From positions 1 through 14,187 of the forward strand of contig JALLAP010001202.1 of assembly GCA_036939355.1 (NCBI GenBank): DNA of 14,187 nucleotides, in the 5' to 3' direction. The notes under the pieces were generated by a model. That model did no database searches. It was not told the DNA's origin and saw only the letters and a list, made by a program, of their open reading frames with translations. This document shows positions 8,001 through 14,187 of this stretch, piece after piece. Position numbers and translations under genes: made by a program. The first letter of the stretch is position 1, and every line of letters begins with the position of its first letter. The stretch comes from Thalassiosira profunda. Its lineage: Eukaryota; Bacillariophyta; Thalassiosirophyceae; Thalassiosirales; Thalassiosiraceae.

Positions 8001-8943
8001 GCTGGGCTACGGCGACACGGACTCTCTGGGGTCGAACTTTTACCCTCCGCCGCCCCACCCCCCGCACCACCAGTACCACGGGTATCCCGGCCAGTACCCC
8101 GCGCACCCCCCTCCGCACCCGGGCTACTACCACCACGGGCCCGTGCCCTACCCCGGCCAGTACGGGCATCCCGATCAGTACTACAACGGCGGCTACTACC
8201 CTTCGGCGGACCATTCGCATTCGGTCGACGGGAGCTACCACGACGGGAGCTTCCACCACTCGTTCGACACCAGCATGCACAGCCACCACACCCACGATCC
8301 GCACTACCTGCCCCCCTCCATGATGCAGACGCCCAGCCGGTACAATGGCAGCGGGTACCCGCCCGCCAGTCCGTACTGGGAACACCTCCACATTTCGCAG
8401 CTCCCGGGCATCGCGGCCAGTCCCAGCATTCACGTCACCCCCTCCAAGCCGCCGCGGGGCGACGGACGCCCCAATCGATCGTACCGGAAGCGCCAGCCGC
8501 CGCAGCAGCCCCGGGGCCCGTACGGGAGCAACGGCGGCGCGGCCATCGACGGAAAGGCGAAGTCCCTGCTCATGTTTCCCAAACACACCAACAGCCCCGC
8601 GAGCCGGTTCGTCATGTCGCCGCAGGACAAGTCGAACCATCCCTATTACGCCAAGGGCGCGCAGTCGGCCGCCGCGGGAGCGACGCCCGGGAAGGAGGGC
8701 AGTGCAGCACAACCCCCGACGGCGACGCTCAACCACAGCGCCGGACCGGAGGAGAGCTTCGTCTTGCCGACCATCGGGGACTGCTCGGCGGACGGCCCGG
8801 CCGCCCGCGGCGCCGCTCAGGCCGCGGCGCACACGAGCCTGCACAGCAACACCAGCGTGGACCTGATGCCGCCGCGCGTGAGGAAGGTGCACACCCGTCC
8901 CCCGCGCCGGGAGAAGCTGAGCGAGGTGTCGGAGAGCCCGTAA
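5073..8943 (+). CDS. Large disordered protein with a compact W/K-rich core and a Y/H/P/G-rich tail
   Basis: Two exons, 5073-7274 and 7374-8943. Two in-frame ATGs open the gene, at 5073 and at 5082 in GCCACCATGG, a near-ideal eukaryotic start context. When the 73 extra bases at 7131-7203 are discounted, the coding length is 3699 bases, an exact multiple of three, giving 1232 residues. Residues 1 to about 620 are low-complexity (Ser, Gly, Pro, Asp), with an acidic run near 300-330 and a Pro run near 550-570. The only compact part is about 627-842: EEWWLLSAVAARDAAEAE, SWWEAKSGKNPW, HNNRWRYLWPLIHYHKF across the splice, IAKCIKKLKRNG and VSLFLRQEVCNVSDHLAF, then a helical stretch. About 896-1047 is rich in Tyr, His, Pro and Gly, like condensate-forming proteins. 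The tail is basic. I do not recognise the family; the core looks conserved, and function is unknown. The gene is far richer in G and C than its neighbours. Confidence 0.85.
7131..7276 (+). other. Duplicated contig end around a single N (probable assembly artefact)
   Basis: Bases 7131-7201 and 7204-7274 are identical (71 of 71), separated by 'a' and the N at 7203. The offset of 73 is not a multiple of three and would shift the frame. Dropping one copy restores the reading frame exactly into the splice donor and second exon. An unmerged overlap between two contigs is the simplest explanation. Identity ends exactly at the exon-intron border. Confidence 0.9.
7275..7373 (+). other. Intron of the large gene (99 nt)
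   Basis: The donor is GAG|GTGAGT at 7274/7275. The acceptor is CGACAG|A at 7373/7374, preceded by a pyrimidine-rich stretch (CTCTCTTTCTCTGCTGCTC, from 7350). Splicing joins ...HNNRWR to YLWPLIHYHKF through a split Arg codon, in frame once the 73-base duplication is removed. Without splicing, exon 1 reads into unrelated sequence. Confidence 0.9.
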
Positions 8944-9082
8944 GAGAGAGCCGATCGGAATGGGCGGGGCCGCGATTGGACGGTGGATACACCCGTCCGC
9001 CGCGGAGGGAGAAGCTCAGTGAGGTGTCGGAGAGCCCGTGGAATGTCGATCGGATTGGCTGGGCTGCGATCGGATGGTGGAG
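8891..9082 (+). repeat. 98-bp tandem duplication of the gene's 3' end
   Basis: The segment 8891-8988 is repeated as 8989-9082 at an offset of 98 bases, which narrows to 94 after small deletions. It covers the last codons (TRPPRREKLSEVSESP), the stop and the start of the 3' UTR. In the second copy the same peptide is encoded in another phase and is followed by TGG instead of TAA. The copy is therefore untranslated unless the first stop is bypassed. Confidence 0.9.
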
Positions 9083-9307
9083 CTTATTTCTTTGTTTCCG
9101 CTGTCCGATCCCTTTATATATCAATAGATGTGTCTGGTGAAGCTAATGCACAAATAGAGGAGAGTTTAGATGATGCAAGTGTCTCTACAGAGTGGACGAC
9201 AACATCCTGAAGACCGCAGTCTTGAGACACAGAGCGACTGACTTTTACAACGATTATAACCCTCTATCCCCGTTCCCCCTTGCTACACTTTGCATGGCCA
9301 AATCCAA

Positions 9308-9525
9308 TGCTTCCAATCCGATGTCGTTCTGCCCGAAGTCAGAGGAACTCTCCCAGGATCGGTCCCAAAGCGCAAGAAAAGAGTGTAGTACCCAGAAAGC
9401 TGTTGAGCTCCACCCAACCCACTGGGGAGCTTTCTGTGTGCTACACCTTTTCTTGTGGCGCTTTGGGACCGATCCCTTGGAGAGTTCCTCTGTCTTGAGT
9501 AGACCACCATCGGCTCTGAAGCCTC
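9308..9525. repeat. Long inverted repeat (hairpin or MITE-like element)
   Basis: The core arms 9340-9401 and 9428-9492 are reverse complements over about 62 bases, with a few mismatches and small bulges. GGATCGGTCCCAAAGCGC on the left, for example, matches GCGCTTTGGGACCGATCCC on the right. The loop is 26 bases (9402-9427). Weaker pairing continues outward, GCTTCCAATCCGATG (from 9310) against CATCGGCTCTGAAGC (to 9522). The element lies between the 3' ends of two convergent genes. It has no coding capacity of note and no clear target-site duplication. Confidence 0.85.
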
Positions 9526-9527
9526 GG

Positions 9528-9550
9528 GTGTCGTAATACGAATACGACAC
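9528..9550. terminator. Small perfect palindrome downstream of two convergent genes
   Basis: GTGTCGTA (9528-9535) and TACGACAC (9543-9550) are perfect reverse complements with a 7-base loop, lying 22 bases beyond the minus-strand stop at 9572. A role in 3'-end formation is only a suggestion; eukaryotic genes do not need such hairpins. Confidence 0.3.
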
Positions 9551-9571
9551 GGACCAACATGGCAGCACTCA

Positions 9572-10327
9572 TTAGTCATCCTCATCGCCTTCCTCCTTCT
9601 CCGCCTTCTTCCTCTTGCCGTACTTTCCCTTGGGAGCGATAACAGAGTGAAACACAAGCATGCGGAAGACCTCATCCACAGACTCAAACTTGTCAGTGTT
9701 GTGTAGCACCAAGAGCATTCTCTTCAGGCAATACGCTTGGACGTTGAGTCCACATTCGTCGGAGCCCAGAAACTCGACGAACTGCCGCATGGAATGGAGG
9801 CTTGGAAGCCCTTGATCGCCAGAAGTACGAGCGGTGTCCTCCATCCACTGCTTGAACTGCTGCTTGGCCCTGCCCATGGCGTAAATGAACCTCAACACTT
9901 CGGTTAGATGCCGGTTGCCTTCATTGATGCCCCAAAGGACCTTCATGTCGTCGTTGGAGTTATCTTCACTAAAACTGTTCAGAGGTGGCAGCGCGTCGCA
10001 TTCTCCCTCGTTCTCGCTGTCGAACATGTTAGGTCCAAGCTGCCCCAAGCCACTGCTGGCAAACTTAGTGAGGGCGTTGATCGTCACAGGCAGGATGAGA
10101 TTGTACGTGTCTCCGCTGCGCACAGCTTCCACCGTCTGGAGCAGCATCGCTTCCAGATCGCCACTCATCGCCCCGGCTGTTTCTCCTTGGTTCGCCATGG
10201 CCGATGGGCCATTCAAGAGCTCGCTCTCAGAAGACATCAGAGGCAGCATGCGCAGCCCATTAACGCCTCCAGCGGCGCGTGAGGGCATGCAACTGCTGAG
10301 CCAACGGCGTTGGGCTTGGTGGACCAT
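9572..10327 (-). CDS. Hypothetical protein with basic/acidic C-terminal tail
   Basis: The product is 251 residues from the ATG at 10327 (MVHQAQRRW). The frame stays open 12 codons further up, to a GTG, so an upstream exon cannot be excluded. The N-terminal ~40 residues are Arg- and Ser-rich. The middle is predicted helical: LEAMLLQTVEAVRSGDTYN, LILPVTINALTKFA, then an Asp/Glu/Asn-rich linker. A second helical part follows: HLTEVLRFIYAMGRAKQQF, LHSMRQFVEFLGSDECGLN and QAYCLKRMLLVLHNTDKFE. It ends in KGKYGKRKKAEKEEGDEDD, a Lys-rich stretch that could be a nuclear localisation signal followed by an acidic end. No membrane segment or catalytic motif is visible. I do not recognise the family; a helical scaffold or a fragment of a larger protein are both possible. 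Confidence 0.7.
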   Translation of the reverse strand: MVHQAQRRWLSSCMPSRAAGGVNGLRMLPLMSSESELLNGPSAMANQGETAGAMSGDLEAMLLQTVEAVRSGDTYNLILPVTINALTKFASSGLGQLGPNMFDSENEGECDALPPLNSFSEDNSNDDMKVLWGINEGNRHLTEVLRFIYAMGRAKQQFKQWMEDTARTSGDQGLPSLHSMRQFVEFLGSDECGLNVQAYCLKRMLLVLHNTDKFESVDEVFRMLVFHSVIAPKGKYGKRKKAEKEEGDEDD

Positions 10328-10590
10328 TCTTTGGTACGTATGCACTTCTTTGATACATTTCACGGGTTCGTCATAACTTGAAGTTCACTGGAAATTCCTG
10401 GGTACCATACAGAGAGAGAAGACTTGAGATCAAAGCGCGTGGGTGAACAGTGCATAACAACGTACTTCTTACTGACCATATCCATCTCTACTCTAACACG
10501 GCTACATTCTGAGCTATGAATGCTCGCAAACAGGGTCTTGGCTCGCCAAGGCTATGATACAATGATGCACAACTTGCAGCTCTCCCTTGG
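10328..10590. other. Intergenic region with two short inverted repeats
   Basis: These 263 bases hold the upstream region of the preceding minus-strand gene and the 3' UTR of the next. Two related palindromes occur, CTTGGCTCGCCAAG (10537-10550) and CTTGGCTAGGCCAAG (10586-10600). The second contains the stop codon of the neighbouring gene. Nothing else is recognised. Confidence 0.4.
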
Positions 10591-11595
10591 CTAGGCCAAG
10601 ACCATTTCTTCCACGGAACGCACCGCTTCCGCCACAGACGCAGCCAAGTCGGAGGATTCCTTCATGAGCCACGCGGCTTCCTCTCCCATGAAGACCTCGC
10701 CGTTGCCGCCCACGCCAATCATGATGCTGGACACTCCATCCTTCGTCGCATCGGACATGAGATTCATGGCATGGCTCGCCGACGACGCGGCTCCGTCCAA
10801 TATCACGGCAATGTCTCCGGACGCTTCCACGGCGACGTATACTACCCCCGCCATCAGGAGCGACAGCGCCACCAATCGGAGCACCTCCTCGAGCTGCTCG
10901 GGATTGGCAACGTAGATGCCGTCCCAACCTTCCCCACTGCCTGCCTCGCTGTTTTTAATTGTCGTCTCCAATATCTCGATCTCGGCACGCACGGACCTGC
11001 CCGAGCTGTAGACCGTGTTCCCCGAGCCTGAAAACAGCCCCGCTGAGGTGGGGGCGGGCGCCGGCACGGAGAAGAATGGAAACAGGGACAAGGGGAACCC
11101 TTCGCCAGATGAGGATGAAGGTGCATTCGATGCGGGCGACTGGTTGGTAAATCTGTCGGAAGGTGCACCCCCATCGGCGCTAAGCCTAACCGCTCTTATC
11201 GTGGTTCTTCCTGCATCCTCGTTTGGACTCTGTCTGCCACGAGTAAGGCCATCGTCCTCGCTGGGACCGACCCGCGACGAGTGCTTCTGCCGCTGCTCCA
11301 CCTCCTGGTAGAATTCGTGCGCCAGCTGCCGGCCCTGGCCCTCTCGATCGAAATCGCCGAAGGAGGCGAAATCGTCCTCGGCGTACTTGGTATGCAGCCT
11401 CGTAGGGGCGCGCCGCGGCCCCCTTGCGGGGGCGCCGCGGCCGGTGGTCCGCGCGAGGAATGCGGGGTCGACGATCAATGCCGCCACGACGGCAGGGGAA
11501 TGCGGGGAGATTGACAGGCACGCTAGAGATAATACGAGCAACTCCGCCCGTCGCCGGCGGGGGTGCCGCCTCCCTGGGTTGGTGCTGCCGCCCAT
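10591..11595 (-). CDS. Probable plastid-targeted protein with one membrane segment
   Basis: The product is 334 residues from the ATG at 11595 (MGGSTNPGRRHPRRRR). Another in-frame ATG at 11739 would add 48 residues without such a leader. After the Arg run a hydrophobic stretch (17-42, AELLVLSLACLSISPHSP then VVAALIV) could be a signal peptide. It is followed by DPAFLARTTGRGAP, where Phe46 after Ala fits the 'A-F' cleavage motif of secondary-plastid presequences, and then by an Arg-rich, acid-poor stretch like a transit peptide. The mature part begins near YAEDDFASFGDF. It has a long Ser/Pro/Gly-rich middle, a helix AEIEILETTIKN, and a clear membrane span at about 237-257 (VLRLVALSLLMAGVVYVAV). 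The C-terminal ~75 residues are Ala/Ser/Gly-rich with helices (EAAWLMKESSDLAASVAEAV). The family is not recognised. Targeting is inferred; without the A-F reading the protein would be secretory or an ER membrane protein. Confidence 0.75.
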   Translation of the reverse strand: MGGSTNPGRRHPRRRRAELLVLSLACLSISPHSPAVVAALIVDPAFLARTTGRGAPARGPRRAPTRLHTKYAEDDFASFGDFDREGQGRQLAHEFYQEVEQRQKHSSRVGPSEDDGLTRGRQSPNEDAGRTTIRAVRLSADGGAPSDRFTNQSPASNAPSSSSGEGFPLSLFPFFSVPAPAPTSAGLFSGSGNTVYSSGRSVRAEIEILETTIKNSEAGSGEGWDGIYVANPEQLEEVLRLVALSLLMAGVVYVAVEASGDIAVILDGAASSASHAMNLMSDATKDGVSSIMIGVGGNGEVFMGEEAAWLMKESSDLAASVAEAVRSVEEMVLA

Positions 11596-11866
11596 GGTTG
11601 TATCGAGGCTGCTGCTGGCCGCGTTTGCAATGCAAGCTACGGAGTTCTGTGTTGTTGGTCCGCGGCTCTCTGTCGTGTCTGTGCACCGCCAGGGCCGTGT
11701 CGAATGAGCAGTCGAGACGGGCAAAGTGCAGCAAAACATTTGAGGCGGGAGGAATTGAGCAGTGCTCACTGACAGGTCCTTCCTTCAGACGACGTGGCTG
11801 ACACCCAAATTGGGACTTGGTTGGGACGAAGCCGTCCGTTCTTCCCCTTTGCACACAACTGCTTCA
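11596..11866. promoter_or_regulatory. Shared divergent promoter region
   Basis: These 271 bases separate the start of the plastid-type gene (-) from the start of the kinase gene (+), so both are probably transcribed outward from here. No TATA-like box or repeated element stands out. Confidence 0.45.
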
Positions 11867-13220
11867 ATGAAGGAGGAGCCGCCGCCCCCGCCGGCGGACT
11901 GGCCCCGCCAGGCCGACGAGGACTACGATAGAATCCGCGTCCTCGGCCGAGGTGCTTTTGGCGAGGTGTGGCTGGCCAGGAGCAAAACGCCCGACGAGAA
12001 TGGCAACCGAGTGGAGGTGGCCATCAAGGGAGTGCGAGTGAGCAACGAGCAGGAGGACGCCACCGCCGAGCGGGAGATTGCAATTCTCAATGAAATGAAT
12101 CACCCCAACATTATCCGATTAGTACATGCATACGAACCTGCCTCTCCGGATGCCAAGGGCCGGTACATGGCGGTGTCGTATGTGAACGGCCCGGATCTGG
12201 GCCAATTGTTGGAAGCACGAGGTGCTCTCGGACTCCCTCTGGCGCAATTGATCGCCCAGGATCTGATTTCAGCCGTAGCATATTGTCACGCTCGGGGAGT
12301 TATTCATAGGGATATAAAGCCAGGTGCGCGGTGTGAAATGTGAATTGCAATTGAATGCATGCGATGTGTCAGGATGTGTTATTCTCATTATTTGCCTGCA
12401 CCTTCCCCCAGACAACATCTTGCTGGAGGGATGCAAAGAGGGGAAGGAGAAATGGGCGAATGATGACAAAATGTGGAGCGATTGCAAGCCGCCTCCGGGG
12501 AGATTCAAGGCGGTGCTGGCGGATTTTGGGCTCGCGCGCGCAACGTCCGCCAAAGATTACGAGCAAATCGAAGAGGAAAGCAAACGGGCACTGTACGATC
12601 GGAAGAAGTCCAGAATAATGCTCAAAGGAAAAAGTGCCGTTGGGACGAAGCACTTTTCCGCTCCTGAAATCGTCGGCAACATCCGCATGAAGCGCGATTC
12701 CGAAGTGGCGCTGGCTCCGTGCGTATCTTCTTATGCATTGATTTCTGACGCGTATGCGGTGGGTGCAACGTTGAGTGAAATTACGACGGGGGTCCCACCG
12801 GGTGAAGATGTCGAGACATACGTGGACTTAAACCGGAAGCGCCACAGTCTGACCAAAATGCACAAAATGCACCAATCCGCGCCGAGGATTCAGATTGGGT
12901 CGCCCTTGTCCGCCCTGAAAACGAGGATTAAGCGCCGCTTTTCCTTTGGGCATAGCCACATGCAATCAGCTTCCCATCCACCGCCCGCGGATCAACTTCA
13001 ACCGCACGAGATACAGTTGCGACACATGTACGAGCTACCGGAACCGGCGGCGGATCTTATTGTATGGTTGATGATGGAAGATGCGAGTCAGCGTTTGTCT
13101 GTCCGAGAGGCACAGAACCATCCCTGGATCGGAGGATATGAAAATCTGCCACACGGGGATGTCCCATCGCAACCCGAAGACCCAATGATTTACGTAGAAG
13201 ACAGCTCGGCGCACATTTGA
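11867..13220 (+). CDS. Serine/threonine protein kinase, two exons
   Basis: The exons are 11867-12323 and 12412-13220, giving 421 residues. All catalytic landmarks of an active eukaryotic protein kinase are present: Gly loop LGRGAFGEV (26-34), ATP-binding Lys54 in VAIK, helix-C Glu70 in REIAIL, HRDIKPDN (147-154) split by the intron, DFG (190-192), the P+1/APE segment GTKHFSAPEI (230-239), and the helix-F Asp265 in SDAYAVGATLSEI. The final lobe ends ASQRLSVREAQNHPWI. The HRDIKP loop marks it as Ser/Thr type. The catalytic loop-to-DFG stretch is about 20 residues longer than usual, the activation segment is long and charged, and a basic insert (RIKRRFSFGHSHM) sits before the last helices. I cannot name a subfamily, although the C-terminal pattern is CAMK-like. 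The N-terminus is only a Pro-rich stub, and no other domain is seen. Confidence 0.93.
12324..12411 (+). other. Kinase intron (88 nt)
   Basis: The donor is CCAG|GTGCGC at 12323/12324 and the acceptor CTTCCCCCAG|AC at 12411/12412. Joining restores HRDIKP-DNILLEG through a split Asp codon. Both flanks are conserved kinase motifs, so the intron is secure. Confidence 0.95.
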
Positions 13221-13265
13221 AGGCCAGTCGAGTGGAAATTGTACAGCAAAGTAGATAGAGGAGGC

Positions 13266-14187
13266 TTAATTGTCGGAGTTGATTAGGGAAATCTGGGTAG
13301 ATGGTTGAAGGATGAGTATGTCAGAAAATAATCATAGGATAGGAAGCGAGTAGTGCTTACCAGATGCCTGAGCAAGCCCTTGACAGACGCGGCAGCTCCC
13401 TCCAACCCCTTGTCAGAGCACGAAATCACAACCGCAGAGTTTCCCCGTACAGTTCCAACCACGTTCTCAAATAGAGCCGCCACCGGATCACACGCCGCAG
13501 CGTGCTTTCGCACTTGCTGCGCCATTGCCGGTGCATTCTTTGTTATTATTGAACTCAGTGCGTGCGATACTTCCAGCCCTGCTCGGAAGGCAATAGCACT
13601 CGAGCCCTTGTCTTCCGCCGAAGGATCAGTTGGCACTATCACAAATATGACGTTGGTTCCGTCCATTGAGGGTCCATTGGCAATGACGGCAAGTTGATTC
13701 GCAACGCTTTCACCTGCTGAATGATGGGGTACCACGCAAAACGATCTTTTCAGTTCCGATACCTTGTCCTCTCCACCCAGCGCATTTACCAACGTCGTAG
13801 CTGTGGATTGGATATCGTGTCTAGCTACAAGCTCGTCCGATGACACACAAACAATCACGCCCAACGAGAGCTTTGCCCCCGACTTTGAATGGTGATGATG
13901 TCTGTGATGCTTTGGCTTCCACGTAGCTCGGTGCATGGAATCTTTGAAGCGCGTCTGCTGCGATGACGTTTGCATTAGCACAGGGTACTCCATTCCTTTG
14001 CGTGCAACGTCATATCCGCATCCTGAAGCGCCACCTCTTGGCAGCATCATTAGTCCATCTGCGCCCCTCAAGCTCAACACGCGCGAAGAACGCTGCACTC
14101 CCGTGCTTGTAGCGTGGTAGGCGTATTGTTGTTTGTCGCCGCTCTCCGTCTGCGCCCTCTGCAGCGCCACCCGTCGGTACTCTGGCC
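13266..14187 (-). CDS. Unrecognised protein, 5' partial, two exons
   Basis: The frame is open to the right edge. Visible exons are 14187-13361 and 13292-13266, giving about 283 residues. They are joined across a 68-nt GT-AG intron that changes the end to HLISLINSDN. The left part (VLSLRGADGLMMLPRGGAS) resembles the Arg-Gly-Gly region that follows the signal peptide in many stramenopile secreted proteins, but the true start lies outside. A His-rich basic patch KPKHHRHHHHSKSG follows. Then come alternating strands and helices: LSLGVIVCVSSDE, STATTLVNALGG, NVIFVIVPTDPS, AIAFRAGLEVSHALSSI and NSAVVISCSDKG, an alpha/beta arrangement. I do not recognise the family. The stop is only 45 bp from the kinase stop, so the two genes are tightly convergent. 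Confidence 0.75.
13293..13360 (-). other. Intron of the right-edge gene (68 nt)
   Basis: On the minus strand the donor is CTG|GTAAGC (13361/13360) and the acceptor CTACCCAG|ATT (13293/13292). A possible branch site CTGAC and a pyrimidine-rich stretch precede the acceptor. The intron is in phase 0. Retention would instead give a 24-residue tail ending at 13283. Confidence 0.75.

Noticed and set aside
7063..8892. Long open frame on the minus strand (about 600 codons)
   Set aside because: It is antisense to the large gene, Arg/Val/Gly-rich, crosses the N, and exists because GC-rich coding sequence has few stops on the other strand.
7275..9140. Unspliced continuation of exon 1 to 9140
   Set aside because: This reading depends on the frame shift caused by the duplicated contig end and reads the intron and exon 2 out of phase.
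9308..9525. Inverted repeat as insertion-sequence ends
   Set aside because: There is no transposase between the arms, only a 26-base loop, and no evident target duplication, so a hairpin or MITE is the most that can be said.
12324..12411. Frame continuity through the kinase intron
   Set aside because: The sequence between HRDIKP and DNILLEG shows clean splice sites, and the kinase motif is restored only after removal.
1..14187. tRNA, rRNA, CRISPR, bacterial operon or phage system
   Set aside because: No cloverleaf, rRNA-like block, regularly spaced repeats or bacterial gene cluster was seen, and the spliced genes show the window is eukaryotic.

Overview
The window reads as nuclear DNA of a unicellular photosynthetic eukaryote, most plausibly a stramenopile such as a diatom. 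The reasons are: a eukaryotic-type selenocysteine elongation factor (EEFSEC); a Ser/Thr protein kinase with a canonical GT-AG intron; three short introns in all (68, 88 and 99 nt); monocistronic genes packed on both strands; and one protein whose N-terminus looks like the bipartite signal plus 'A-F' transit presequence used for secondary plastids. The species is an inference. No rRNA, tRNA, CRISPR array, transposase or viral gene was seen.

Layout, left to right. (1) 3-1577 (+): the 3' part of EEFSEC, cut by the window edge, with an unusual C-terminal extension that looks like a second copy of the end of its last domain. (2) 1576-1866: a coding-looking open frame without an ATG, running directly into (3) 1867-2943 (+), a PDZ-like protein with two copies of an unrecognised ~79-residue module. 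(4) 2963-4201 (-): a second PDZ-like protein ending tail to tail only 19 bp from the first. (5) 4202-5072: the divergent upstream region of genes 4 and 6 of this list, with a diverged ~230-bp tandem duplication. (6) 5073-8943 (+): a very GC-rich gene for a ~1232-residue, mostly disordered protein with one compact W/K-rich core and a Tyr/His/Pro/Gly-rich tail. It has one intron, and its first exon is broken by a 71-bp duplicated contig end around a single N. (7) 8944-9571: a 98-bp tandem duplication of the gene's 3' end, then a long inverted repeat. (8) 9572-10327 (-): an unrecognised protein with a basic/acidic tail. (9) 10591-11595 (-): a probable plastid-targeted membrane protein. (10) 11867-13220 (+): a Ser/Thr kinase in two exons. 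(11) 13266-14187 (-): an unrecognised protein, cut by the right edge, with one intron.

No operon or pathway links these genes. EEFSEC shows that the organism inserts selenocysteine, and the kinase is a generic signalling enzyme. The more unusual material is the duplicated EEFSEC tail, the two convergent PDZ-plus-repeat proteins, the disordered protein with its conserved-looking core, and the long hairpin between convergent genes. All predicted starts are ATG; long open frames beginning at GTG or TTG were shortened accordingly. All similarity statements come from reading by eye, not from a database search.
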